The notes beneath the pieces were generated by a model. The model saw only the letters and a program-made list of their open reading frames with translations. It made no database searches and was not told the origin of the DNA. From Papaver somniferum (lineage: Eukaryota; Streptophyta; Magnoliopsida; Ranunculales; Papaveraceae), in assembly GCF_003573695.1 (NCBI RefSeq), contig NC_039366.1, forward strand, positions 164,438,339 through 164,502,338: a stretch of DNA of 64,000 nt, written 5' to 3'. A program made the position numbers and the translations under genes. Below, piece after piece: positions 44,773 through 56,255 of the stretch (position 1 is the stretch's first letter; every line of letters begins with the position of its first letter).

Positions 44773-45547
44773 GTAATCTATCTTTCAAGATACGAATTCA
44801 ACAAAAACAAGTCTCGTTATTGATCACGATTAATAAGAACTTAAACTACCTAGATTGAATATGTATCACTTGTGTTATTCCTATTATAAAAATAAAATAA
44901 TATAACGCAGAATAGGAAAAACAAAAGACACCGGAAGTTTTGTTAACGAGGAAAACTGCACCTGCAGAAAAAACTCGGAATCTCGTCCAGCTTTGAACAC
45001 CAAAATTTAATAAAAGCGTACTATCAGACTTCGAACTGGAATGTACTTGAGACCGAATTAACCCTCTAACCAATTCAGCTACAGTCGTGCTCCTTTTGTC
45101 TCTTGAACCTCACAAGGCTCTACGCAATTGATTTGCTTAGTTGATGTCCCTTACAGCGTAAGAGTTGCTTCAACCTAACTGATAACTTTTGATACCAATC
45201 TGCCTCTAACAGATAAGCGTATTTGATTTCCCTTTTGATCTTTCAATCTAGGTTTGAAAATCTGCTTTACGAATTCGGAACACTTGCATTCAATTAGCTG
45301 AGAAGCCCAAATTACTAACTACCTTTCAAGAACAATCCGAAAAAATCGAAGAAGATTTTAGATATCTATATTGAGGAATCACAAAGTCCGATGAAGAAAA
45401 CTTTGCGATTTCTATCTATCTCGTTTTTGATTGGGGATTGACGAAAACCTCGATAATCAATAAGAACAAGATCAGCATATACAAACTATCAAGGTAAAAA
45501 TAGTCGTACCTGGCTTCACGAATCCCTAAGTGAAGTCTTTAAGTCGT
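44773..45547 (-). repeat. LTR J, middle segment
   Basis: Continues J after element B. Includes a diverged copy of the conserved core (GTTTTGTTAACGAGGAAA at about 44936-44953, minus orientation) and CTGGCTTCACGAATCCC...AAGTCGT, which is cut by G at 45547. Confidence 0.75.
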
Positions 45548-47895
45548 TGTTGATGGTGGATTTTCGTTTAAGGCTAAAATTGTAAAAGCCGAAATTATGT
45601 ACTAACATCCTGCAAAGGATAAAGCCACTGATAAAATAGAGAATACTTCTCCATTGAAAACTTATAGCATTATCAATTAATGCATGACCAACCTTGTATT
45701 TCCTGTACTGCTTCACTCTTATCATTATTGGTACGGCATGACGACTGAGTGTTGCTCTCAGCAGAGCAACACGAATCTCCAAGCATTAAATAAGGAGGCA
45801 TGTACGAAATACCCGTATAGGCTATAACTCTCGAAGTGTTATACTAGCCCAATCGAGCATCTGGACTGTCCGTATCAGTCTCAGAAACGATCACGACCAT
45901 CCAACTTCACCAGCATGATTGGATGGCTTAGATCAGATCCATAACCCCCAGGCAGGTGTTGGAGTATTCACCACCGACCCAATGTGGGCCCCGCATGGTC
46001 GGCATCCCCAAAAGGGTAACATAGCTTTCTAATACGTCCAGCCAAAGAAACGCGGACGTGAAACCCTAAATTAGGGTTTGTGACGCATTACATGTGTCGC
46101 AAATCGGTCTCAACCATCCATCTTCGCAGGCATAGATGAAGGGTGTAGATATGGATTCAAAGGGTTCAGAGCATGTCAACACAAACACCGTGGGCCCGCC
46201 TACATACATGAACAATCGGTCAGGACCAACTATGGTTGGTCGTCCCAATTCGTGCGCCCAAACAAGGCATGACGCACGGCCGACAAAACCCTAACTAGGG
46301 CTTGTGTTGCGATCACGTGCGTCCATCCTCCTGCCCGGATGAAGGGTTTAGGAGTAGACTAAGCAGGTTCGGTGAGCATCAACATGATCACTGTGGACCC
46401 ATCTATCTCCACACCCGATCGACCAAAGCTTATCATGCCTGGTTGCCTCGACTCACACGCCCAAACTAGGCGTGGTCACACCTCCCAATTGCAAACTAAT
46501 CTCGACCACTCAACTTTGCCGGACAAATTGAGTAACTTAGATCACGTTTATATGGGATAGTAAAGTATAGGCGTGTACACCAGCCCGCCGTCTGCACGCC
46601 GGACTGATCGGCCAAGACCGACCAAGCTTGGTCGTCTCGAAACGCGCGCCCGAAATAGGCTTATCGCGCGGCCTTTGCGGCACAAAATTTCTGTCACAAA
46701 TCGATCCTAGCCGCTCATCTTTACCGGACAGAATGAGCGGTCCAGATCACGCATTCATGGGGCAGCAAGGTATATGCGCCTATACCGGCATGCCGTTTAC
46801 ACGCATGCACAATCGACCTGGCCAAAATTGCGTCCCGAGCTTGGTTTCGACCAAGCTGAAGAGTGATGCTTGTGCACCTCTTCACAAACCCTAATTCCAC
46901 TAATGGTTGCAGATGAGTGTCTCAAAGATCATCTCGTCCGTTCAACTTCACCTGCTTGGTTATACAACCCTGGTCAGGATTTAACTGGTCAATAAGGTGT
47001 CGTGGTGATTATCATCCGCCACTCTACCACACCATGTGGTCGGCCAAGTCAGGACTTGCTTGCAGCCTCCAAACCATCACATGAAGTAGGCTGGACATGA
47101 AGCTATTTTAAGACGCTCAAACAGCGATGCTTCATACATGCGGAGTATATTTGATGCATTACTTGCATAGAATACACACGATACTTCACAAGTATCGACT
47201 TCCTAAATAACTTAGTTATTTAATATAGCATCACATGCTGCTTTCTGTGGGTCCCACGATCCACACACTCGAGACATCAATCATGTCACAAACAGGGGGA
47301 TACATACTGGGGTATTGGTCTGGCGGTTTACAGCGTGCAGCGCACAACGCGCCATCACAAGAACGTGTCAGGAAGTCATGGACGGATAGTGATGATTGGA
47401 GAAGTGGGCAAGACTGATCGTGTAACACTAACACACGCAACTCCACTACTCCATCACTCCACTTTCTCCACTACCCATGAGAGACGTGGGTTAGGCTCAA
47501 TGACTTGTATAAATAGTTTCTCCTCCCTATTTTCAAACAAGACAACACAAGACAACAGAAACCAAGTGTTGACACAACCGTATTCAAACACCGGAACTGA
47601 TAGCTTACATCCTGCAAGCCAGTTCAGCTTTCTGATACAAGTCATACATAGCCAACACCTTCACAATCTCAACACCTTCTTCGCTTCCCTCCCTAAGATC
47701 AACCCCATCTCCTTCACTTTGTGACCGAGGCAAGTCTGGAACGGCCATTTCTTGGTTTAGGCCAGGATTGTACAGATTGATTTCTCGAATCACAAGCACT
47801 CCCATGCAGTGCATTTTTTTAGGATTTAGATTCATTTCTCATTCACACACCCCAAATTACCAAAACCGGGCAGTAATAGTTTTCACCCATAAACA
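45548..47895 (+). repeat. 5' LTR of G
   Basis: TGTTGATGGTGG to CATAAACA. TATA box at 47508-47515. Contains about 190-bp subrepeats with the theme GACCAA..TGGTTGGTCGTC..CGCGCCC..., visible at about 46213, 46426 and 46612. Followed by ATTGGCGACAAGAATGGG, the likely primer-binding site; its tRNA was not identified. Confidence 0.95.
47508..47515 (+). promoter_or_regulatory. TATA box in G 5' LTR
   Basis: TATAAATA in GACTTGTATAAATAG. Position and context are shared with the solo LTR (3291) and G's 3' LTR (54864). Likely promoter of G. Confidence 0.65.
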
Positions 47896-48020
47896 ATTGG
47901 CGACAAGAATGGGAGGTTAATCTCTCGGTTGTAAAGTCAATTTCTTCAAAATCCGATTCAAATTCATCAATTTCGAAGGGGTAGATCTTAGATTCAATTT
48001 AATCATTAACCTGTTTCAAG

Positions 48021-49031
48021 ATGGTAGAACTTAGGTCGGGATCAGCAATCAATCCTGATGGAGCTAGTGCGGATAACACTCTTGGTATCGATGTACCTGT
48101 AAGTGGAGCTACTGTGGTCAATACATCTCGTGGAACCGTCTCTTCTACCACCAACGCCACCGGAGCAGGAGATATTCCAGTAATTGTAACGCCTCCTATC
48201 ACCAGAGCCAGAGCAGCCGCGAACCCTGAAATCTCTTCAAGTGTAACACCTTCGGCGATTACCAGAACAACAACTTCCATTCCTTCATCAGGACGGGGAG
48301 CCGGAGGAGCAAGAGGAGGACCATCTCCAATTACCATCGCAGACTTGATGGAGAGGCATGAAGCTCTTGCTAAGACTCAAACGGATATGGCTGCAACTCA
48401 GAAACAGGTACTCACTTTCCTCAAAACCTTAACTGAACGATTGCCACAAGACTCACGGAAACCCCTGGAGCCAACAAGGGATTCCTTCACGTCCAGAACA
48501 GGCGTTTCCACTCAGACCCACATGAATGAAGAAACTCGTGTTGTTCCTGAACGCCCAAGGGAGATGGACCGGTCTCCCAACTTCATCACACGTGAAGACC
48601 TTGAACGACTTCTCCAAAACCGAGGCAAAGGAAGCATGATGGAGGTGCACCAACATCAGCCGCCGTACCCTCAAGATGTACAACGAATTCCTCTCCCAAG
48701 AGGATACACCTCTCCTCAGTTCTCTCTCTATGATGGTACTGGTAACGCTCATGAACACATCTCTCGATTTTTGGAATCATTAGGAGAACATGAATACAAT
48801 CGTGTTCTCCGCCTGAAAGAATTCTCGAAGTCACTTACGGGAAGGGCGTACACCTGGTACAACAACATCGCGCCTAACAGCATATCCAATTGGGACGGGA
48901 TGGTCAGTGCTTTCTATAAAAAGTACTTCTTCGTGTCCGAGCAGATCACCTTTTCAGACCTGGGGAGAATCTCTCAGCGGAACAACGAACATCCGAACGA
49001 TTTGTTAAAAGGTTCAGAACTCAAGCACTAG
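48021..49031 (+). pseudogene. G gag, N-terminal part (Retrotrans_gag)
   Basis: ATG at 48021, about 125 bp after the LTR, with 336 codons. The order is a low-complexity Ala/Thr/Ser-rich start, then DLMERHEALAKTQTDMAATQ, LTFLKTLTERLPQDSRKPLE, and the capsid core with the Ty3/Gypsy signature FSKSLTGRAYTWYNNIAPNS near residues 273-292 and YKKYFF. It ends early because a frameshift at about 49000-49020 turns NDLLKRFR-type sequence into KGSELKH*. H carries a clear relative of the N-terminal part at 63978-63825. The role is capsid formation. It continues in another frame at 49032-50341. Confidence 0.85.
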
Positions 49032-49117
49032 ATTGTCATGATCCGAATATCACTGAACGACAGTTGGTGGAGCTTGCATCAACGGGATGATACCTATATA
49101 CCGCGCCCTACTGGAGA

Positions 49118-50341
49118 ATGGGCTTTCAGACGTTCTCCGAACTCCATGAAGCTGCCAAGCGTTCAGCCACAACTGCCCCAGCGTTACTAGAGAGAACCAG
49201 GGTTGTTCGAAACGAAGACCTACGTGAGAGTCGAGGAAGCAGGCGCCTCACCAACAAACAATACAACACTGGTCCTTCTGTGAGCGTGGTAGGCGAAGGA
49301 GGAAAAAGGAAATTCAGCAACGGAACGACAACCCAAGCGTGCGGCTCCGGCACAGACGACCTCGTCTCAAAAGGAGTAGGCAAGACTCCTGCACAAGACA
49401 CCGAAGATGCAGGCTTCCCATTCCCCATGAGTGAAGTGATAGAACTCTTGGAGGCATGGATTCAAGACGACGCTATCAAGCTGCCTCCTATCAGACGCCC
49501 GCCAACCGAGAAAGATATGGCGGATCCCAAGTACTGCCGCTACCATAGGTTTGTCCATCATCCGACTAAAGACTGCAACATACTAAATCAAATCTTCAAA
49601 GAAAAGATAGAGGCAGGAGAACTCCAGCTTGGAAACGAAGGTGTTCATAGAGATCCTCTCCCTGTCAGGAACTTCATGATTTCCAGGGATTCTGTTCGCA
49701 AGACTGTACAATCTATCATGGAACATTTATGCGAGATCTTGTACTTCTCCAAAGCACAGTGTCAGGACATATTTGCATCCCTCAACCGCGTTGTCTCAGG
49801 CAGGCGCTTGTATCTGGAAAAGGAAGCGGTCTCGAAACCTCAGTCCTTACTAGAAGATGCAAGCCAGGGAAACTGGGGACTCTTAACCGTTGCTCGTTTG
49901 AGGGATGTCGAGGTCGATAGCACATTGATCGATACGACCTCTGAATTCAACATTATCACTCTCCAGACCTTGAAAGCAGCAAAGATTTCAAAGCAGGAAG
50001 CTAATCACAACCCAACTGTGATTAAGACTCCAGAAGGAAAACTTGGAGACGCATATGGATACATCGATCTTGAAGTTAAATTGGGTGACGCCCTAACTCA
50101 AGCAAAGTTCTACATAGTCAAGGAGCATCCTAATTACGACATGATCCTAGGACACTCTTGGATACACGACAACAAGGCAACACTGGAAGTTTGTCCTCTA
50201 CCGGCTTCGGTACCCGAAAGGATATCCAACAAGCCGTCTGGACCTGGGGACTGTCTGTTGCCGCACCACCTAAAACTTTCCCACATGATACAACTTCCTG
50301 GAGAGAGCCCGTCAGCGTACATTAAAAGGTTCCGAGCCTAA
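49118..50341 (+). pseudogene. G gag C-terminus plus protease-like domain
   Basis: 407-codon frame after the frameshift. It begins with the end of the capsid core (FSELHEAAKRSATTAPALLE), then a short knuckle-like segment KYCRYHRFVHHPTKDCNILN (about 49531-49590), typical of plant Gypsy gags. A retropepsin-like region follows from about 49870: LIDTTSEFNIITLQ replaces the usual LIDTGSS, so the active-site Gly after Asp-Thr is Thr, and YDMILGHSWIHDNKATLEV matches the family's LLGRPWLHD block. It ends with a fragment that does not continue into RT. Protease activity is doubtful. Confidence 0.8.
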
Positions 50342-50489
50342 GTAAGCCTCATCACACAATCCTTTTTGCAACCAATCACTCCTCACTCTCACAAGCACTG
50401 GGGATTGGTTCCGACTAACAAACCAACCCGGGCTAAGAGATGTGAATGGGAGGTCGACCCCTTCAAGCGTTTTATCAAGAGCTTAGAGG

Positions 50490-50760
50490 ATGTCTCGATC
50501 AAAGACGATAAAGCCAAGGTCCAGGCATCTGCACGACCAAACCCATTTGGAATTGGAGATCTGGTGACGAAAACGACTACATTCAAGGTTGGGAGCATGA
50601 CAGTGAAAGTAACAATCCACCTGGCTCACCCACTGAAAGAGAGGATGAACCATACCTGGTAGCAGAAGTTATCCTAGGAGGATACTGCAAGATCATCAAC
50701 GCAGACAAACTGGAAGGCGTAACGATTCACTCGCGATGGCTCAAACCCTACCGTACTTAA
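50490..50760 (+). pseudogene. G integrase C-terminal remnant
   Basis: Two frames joined by a shift near 50630. The first has NPFGIGDLVTKTTTFKVG, like the FKVGDLVLRK block after the integrase core of Ty3/Gypsy elements. The second has EPYLVAEVILGGYCKIINAD, like the GPYVV.EV...G.Y.L block, and ends LKPYRT* at 50758-50760. It follows gag-protease directly, so RT, RNase H and the integrase core were removed between about 50341 and 50490. The tail is part of the DNA- or chromatin-binding end of integrase. Not functional. Confidence 0.7.
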
Positions 50761-51374
50761 GACGTTGTGCTACCACTTTCCAGCGTCCTCCACACTTTAA
50801 AACGCTGTGATGTTTTCTCCAGCGTGTCTTTTTACAATTACCTTCTCATTTCATATTTGTAATTCCTCCAGAAAATGATTGCAATACTTGCATTCATAAT
50901 TAGGGTTTCAATTTTCAATTTCTAATTAATTGAAGTATTATTTCCATCCAATAACTTCTTTACCCATAAAGGAAGACACAAAGTCCTGAGTCAGCCTAAA
51001 CCCATTAGAGCAAAACAGAGAAGGAAACCCTAAGCAAACATTTCGTAAGAAGTCAAGGAAATAGAATATGTACGGAAAAGGAAGATGCTTTGAGCCATTC
51101 ACCCAGCAAGACCAGGGAGATATCACGTCAGGAGCACATGCAGGTCCGTGGTATTCCATTATGACATTATTTCTTTTATCATAAAGAATCACATACATAT
51201 GAAGGCACACCATTGCGCCTGAAAAGGTTCAGATATAATCTTAACAAAGGATTATAACATAAAAACCTTTATTCAAGCAAGCAAACAAAAGATCCTGGAC
51301 TCAGCCGCCACTGAGTACAAGGAAAATGTTTATGAATTACGGGAATGTATTTAACGAGAAAGAAAAACAAAAGC
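50761..51374 (+). other. G non-coding region between pol remnant and antisense ORF
   Basis: No convincing plus-strand gene. Minus-strand frames here are short. The region lies where Tat-type elements have a long non-coding stretch downstream of pol. Confidence 0.6.
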
Positions 51375-51845
51375 CTAGCCGTCAACAAGGTCGACCGCGT
51401 CAGAACCACAACTAGGTCCTGCTTCAACGCCATCATCATCGTGAGCCGTTATTGCTTCTTCCTTCGGATCTGCCTCAGCTTCCGCTTCAGATGTTTCTAC
51501 AACAGCACTCTCCACCCCAACATCGTTAGCGGGAACGGCTTCCATGTCTTCCTCAAAGTCCACAACAACGTTAGGGATTGTATTGACTGCTTTCAGACGC
51601 TCAGGTTCATCTGTGTCAGAATCAAGGATTATCACACCGTCGTGGATTGGATAATCACATTTATCTTCACTAAGAGGTCGTTTGTGTTCAACCCTCCGCT
51701 TCTTTAACCGTGCTTCAAACCACTCTGCCCTTGTGCTCACTGAGGATTGCAACGCTTCATCACGCCTCCATTGCTCCTCCATGTCGATTGCAGCTGAAAG
51801 GGAACAAATACGTCCACTGACAATACGCAGGTACAGAATGGACAT
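51375..51845 (-). CDS. G antisense ORF, very acidic C-terminal part (156 aa)
   Basis: Runs on minus, opposite to gag-pol, between pol and the 3' LTR. The readable gene-like part is MEEQWRRDEALQSSVSTRAE, a basic KKRRVEHKRP patch, an IILDSDTDEPERLKAVN segment, then a long Glu/Asp-rich tail (EDMEAVPANDVGVESAVVET) and the stop at 51375. Just upstream on minus, TTCCCTTTCAG|CTGCAAT looks like a splice acceptor, so the ORF may be the last exon of a spliced antisense gene whose earlier exons lie in the 222-bp repeats. Tat-lineage elements are known to carry antisense ORFs at this place; what this one does is unknown. Confidence 0.5.
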   Translation of the reverse strand: MSILYLRIVSGRICSLSAAIDMEEQWRRDEALQSSVSTRAEWFEARLKKRRVEHKRPLSEDKCDYPIHDGVIILDSDTDEPERLKAVNTIPNVVVDFEEDMEAVPANDVGVESAVVETSEAEAEADPKEEAITAHDDDGVEAGPSCGSDAVDLVDG

Positions 51846-52480
51846 CCCCTGTATAACACGACCAACTTCGCGAAGTGCGCATCAGCTCCGGGCTTGTCGA
51901 CTTCGAAACTTTTTCTGGAGAAGTTACAGAATGGTCATCGCCCACCGCTTCCATGATAAGCTGCAAAGAAGAAGAAGTTATGAGCACATAAAAAATGTGT
52001 ATATCATCATCAATCAATCATAAGATCAGATACGTCCCCTGACAATATGCAGGTGCAGAATGGACATCCCCTGTATAACACGACCAACTTCGCGAAGTGC
52101 GCATCAGCTCCGGGATTGTCGACTTCAAAACTTTTTCTGGAGAAGTTACAGAATGGTCATCGCCCACCGCTTCCATGATAAGCTGCAAAGAAGAAGAAGT
52201 TATGAGCACATAAAAAATGTGTATATCATCATCAATCAATCATAAGATCAGATACGTCCCCTAACAATATGCAGGTGCAGAATGGACATCCCCTGTATAA
52301 CACGACCAACTTCGCGAAGTGCGCATCAGCTCCGGGATTGTCGACTTCAAAACTTTTTCTGGAGAAGTTACAGAATGGTCATCTCCCACCGCTTCCATGA
52401 TAAGCTGCAAAGAAGAAGAAGTTATAAGCACATAAAAAATCTGTATATCATCATCAATCAATCATAAGATCAGATAAGTG
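51820..52480 (-). repeat. 222-bp tandem array (three copies) in G
   Basis: GACATCCCCTGTATAAC recurs at 51841, 52063 and 52285, exactly 222 bp apart. Copies two and three are nearly identical; the first differs slightly. 222 is 74 codons, so the minus reading frame is preserved from copy to copy, but each unit has a stop in the TGATTGATTGATGATG segment. On minus each unit has a pyrimidine tract and GCAG (TTCTTCTTCTTTGCAG) and, after about 140 bp, GGGAC|GTATCTG. These fit exon borders. Confidence 0.92.
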
Positions 52481-52914
52481 CGGAGAAATACCTGGATATA
52501 CGACTATGGATGAGAAGAATCCTTGGAATTTATATCTTGCAAGTCAACAGAATCCCAGGAGAAAAGAAGTTTTTACTGACCACCTATGAAGGCTACTGAT
52601 TCGGGGTAATGATCAACGAGGCTTATCGGATATATCTGGGAAAAGATGCCATGCAACGGAGGACAGTACACCCAGTTCAAGAAGTGGGCCAAGCTCTGTC
52701 CATATGTACATGGAGGAAACCAAAAGCGACACACCTGACCAAGTCCTGCCTCCTTCATGGCTCTAATCAAGACTTCCAGGACATCACCTGACGATCTATT
52801 CGGTAAATACGTATTTACTTTACTTTAGCTTAATTGTTTCAGCATACAAAATCGTCACCATATCATGCCTACCGCACAATAGTGTAACCATTACGTGCTA
52901 GGCAGGGGACTTAA
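52481..52914 (+). other. G 3' end before LTR
   Basis: Non-coding. It ends with GTGCTAGGCAGGGGACTTAA, the likely polypurine tract, just before the LTR at 52915. H has the matching sequence in reverse at 60295-60325. Confidence 0.7.
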
Positions 52915-55251
52915 TGTTGATGGTGGATTTTCGTTTAAGGATAAAATTGTAAAAGCCGAAATTATGCGCTAACATCCTGCAAAGGATAAATCCACTGATA
53001 AAATAGAGAATACTTCTCCATTGAAAACTTATAGCATTATCAATTAATGCATGACCATCCTTGTATTTCCTGTACTGCTTCACTCTTATCATTATTGGTG
53101 CGGCATGACGACTGAGTGTTGCTCTCAGCAGAGCAACATGAATATCCAAGCATTAAATAAGGAGGCATGTACGAAATACTCGTACAGGCTATAACTCTCG
53201 AAGTGTTATACTAGCCCGATCGAGCATCTGGACTGTCCCTATCAGTCTCAGAAACGATCACGACCATCCAACTTCACCAGCATGATTGGATGGCTTAGAT
53301 CGTATCCATAACTCCCAGACAGGTGTTGGAGTATTCACCACCGACCTAATGCGGTCCTCGCATGGTTGGCCTCCCCAAAAGGGTAGCATAGCTTGATAAT
53401 ACGTCCAGCCAAAGCAGCGCGGACGTGAAACCCTAAATTAGGGTTTGTGGCACATTACATGTGTCGCAAATCGGTTTCAACCATCCATCTTCGCAGGCAT
53501 AGATGGAGGGTGTAGATAGGCCCAGAGCATGTCAACAAAAACACCGTGGGCCCGCTTACATACATGACCAATCGGTCAGGACCAACTATGGTTGTCCCAA
53601 TTCGTGCGCCCAAACAAGGCATGACGCACGGCCGGCAAAACCCTAATTAGGGCTTGTGTTGCGATCACGAGCGTCCATCTTCTCCTGCTCGGATGAAGGG
53701 TTTAAGAGTAGACTAAGCAGGTCCGGTGAGTATCAACATGATCACTATGGACCCATCTATCTCCACACCCGATCGTCCAAATCTTATCATGCCTGGTTGC
53801 CTCGATTCGCACGCCCAAAGTAGGCGTGGTCACACCTCCCAATTGCAAACTAATCTCGACCACTCAAATTTGACGGACAAATTGAGTGGCTTAGATCACG
53901 TTTCTATAGGATAGTAAAGTATAAGCGTGTACACTAGCCCACCGTCTGCACGCCGGACTGATCGGCCAAGACCGACCAAGATTGGTCGTCCCGAAATGCG
54001 CGCCCTAAGTAGGCTTGTCGCGCGGCCTTTGCGGCAAAAAATTTCTGTCACAAATCGATCCTAGACGCTCCTCTTTACCGGACATATTGAGCGGTCCAGA
54101 TCACACATTCATGGGGCAGCAAGGTATAGGCGCCTATACCGGCATGCCGTTTACACGCATGCACAATCGGCCTGGCCAAAATTGCGTCCCGAGCTTGGTT
54201 TCGACCAAGCTGAAGAGTGATGATTGCGCACCTCTTCACAAACCCTAATTCCACTAACGGTCGCAGATGAGTGTCTCAAAGATCATCTCGTCCGTTCAAC
54301 TTCACCTGCTTGGTTATAAAACCCTGGTCAGGAGTTAACTGGTCAATGAGGTGTCGTGGTGATTATCATCCGCCACTCTACCACACCATGTGGTCGGCCA
54401 AGTCAGGACTTACTTGCGCAGCCTCTAAACCATCACATGAAGTAGGCTGGACATGAAGCTATTTTAAGAAGCTCAAACAACGATGCTTCATACATGCTGA
54501 GTATATTCGATGCATTACTTGCATAGAATACACACGATACTTCACAAGTATCGACTTCCTAAATAACTTAGTTATTTAATCTAGCATCACATGCTGCTTT
54601 CTGTGGGTCCCATGATCCACACACTCGAGACATCAATCATGTCACAAACTTGGGGATACATACTGAGGTATTGGTCTGGCGGTTTACAGCGTGCAGCGCA
54701 CAACGCGCCATCACAAGTACTTGTCAGGAAGTCATGGACGGATAGTGATGATGGGAGAAGTGGGCAAGACTGATCGTGTAACACTAACACACGCAACTCC
54801 ACTACTCCATTACTCCACTTTCTTCACTTCCCATGAGAGACGTGGGTTAGGCTCAATGACTTGTATAAATAGGTTCTCCTCCCTATTTTCAAACAAGACA
54901 ACACAAGAAAACAGAAACCAAGTGTCGATACAACCATATTCAAACACCGGAACTGATAGCTTACATCCTGCAAGCCAATTCAGCTTTCTGATACAAGTCA
55001 TACATAGCCAACACCTTCACAATCTCAACACCTTCTTCGCTTCCCTCCCTAAGATCAACCCCATCTCCTTCACTTTGTGACCGAGGCAAGTCTGGAACGA
55101 CCATTTCTTGGTTTAGGCCAGAATTGTACAGATTAATTTCTCGAATCACAAGCACTCCCGTGCAGTGCATTTGTTTAGGGTTTAGATTCATTTCTCATTC
55201 ACACACCCCAAATTACCAAAACCGGGCAGAATTAGTTTTCACCCATAAACA
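52915..55251 (+). repeat. 3' LTR of G
   Basis: TGTTGATGGTGG to CATAAACA, 2337 bp against 2348 bp in the 5' copy, with visible point differences. TATA box at 54864-54871. Confidence 0.95.
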
Positions 55252-55256
55252 GTCGT

Positions 55257-56255
55257 AAACCTAACTATGTTCATTAGAGGAAACCTATGTCAATAGAGGA
55301 CGGCTCTAGCGTACAACTAGGACGTAAAGTGTCAGGGATTGGAATTCCCAGTTGCTTCAGTCTCTCTATTTATTGATTTTCAATACTATAGGTAGCTTTG
55401 AATTCAAGCTAAATTAACTTGGGATTCAAGCAAACACTTTCTCAGTTTAGATGAAACTTTTGTTAGGAGTTCATGTAAGCATGTGTGAAGTTTTTATTGA
55501 AATTACATAGAAGAATATATACTATGGTCTAAGGTTCTCGGACCGTTTATGAACGTATAAGTATAATCGTGTTCATTTAACACTCAAAACTTAAATCATT
55601 ACTTATAAAACCAAAGTGATTTAGTGATCAAATATGTATTAGAAGTGTTCATTAGAGTTGTAACAATGCAAAACGTATTTGCGAAAATAGTTTATGAGCA
55701 TCTACTTAATTCGTACTGGGTAGGTATGTGTATGGGTACAGGTACCTACGAACCAATTCTCCAATTCAGGGATCTAGGGTACACGTACCGGGTCTTCATA
55801 GCCTAAGTTATTCACGAACTCATGCCCTTGGGGTACGCGTACTGGGTATGCTATCTCCCTTGTTTATACGAATTGAGAACCTAAAGGTACACATACCTAC
55901 CTATGTTCCGGAACTTCAGTTGACTAGGATACGCGTACTTGGTATGCTTACCTACCTGTGTCCAGAATCTAAATAGTTCTTATAACTTTCTTTCAATGAT
56001 TTGAAACATTCCCAATTGTTATAGATATAAAATATCATTGCTGGGGCCATTCAAATAATCAACTTGAAACAAAAATAGTTCTTGAACAATATATGTTCTT
56101 AAGTAAGATTGCTTAGGATCTATAAAAATCAATGCTTGAATCATATTTCGAGATATTCGACAAGACAAGCATGACTCAAAACTTCTTCTTTGCAATATGA
56201 AATATGCTAGAAATCATACGACATAGTATCATAAAGATAGAATGGTAATTTCGTG
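55257..56255 (-). repeat. LTR J, right segment
   Basis: Continues J after G (AAGTCGT|TAAACC...). Contains the reversed promoter area and a cluster of decamer pairs (55720-55960: GTACGCGTAC, GTATGC, GTACACATAC). The expected end CTCTAACA is not reached, because fragment K begins at 56256. Confidence 0.7.

Larger units (their letters stand above)
45548..55251 (+). mobile_element. Element G: Ty3/Gypsy (Tat-type) element with gag-protease but no RT
   Basis: Flanked by perfect GTCGT (45543-45547 and 55252-55256). LTRs are 45548-47895 (2348 bp) and 52915-55251 (2337 bp). The internal region of 5019 bp has gag, a protease-like domain and the last part of integrase on plus, then an antisense ORF with a 222-bp tandem array before the 3' LTR. 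An antisense ORF between pol and the 3' LTR is a known trait of several Tat-lineage families. RT, RNase H and the integrase core are deleted, so G is not autonomous. Confidence 0.95.
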
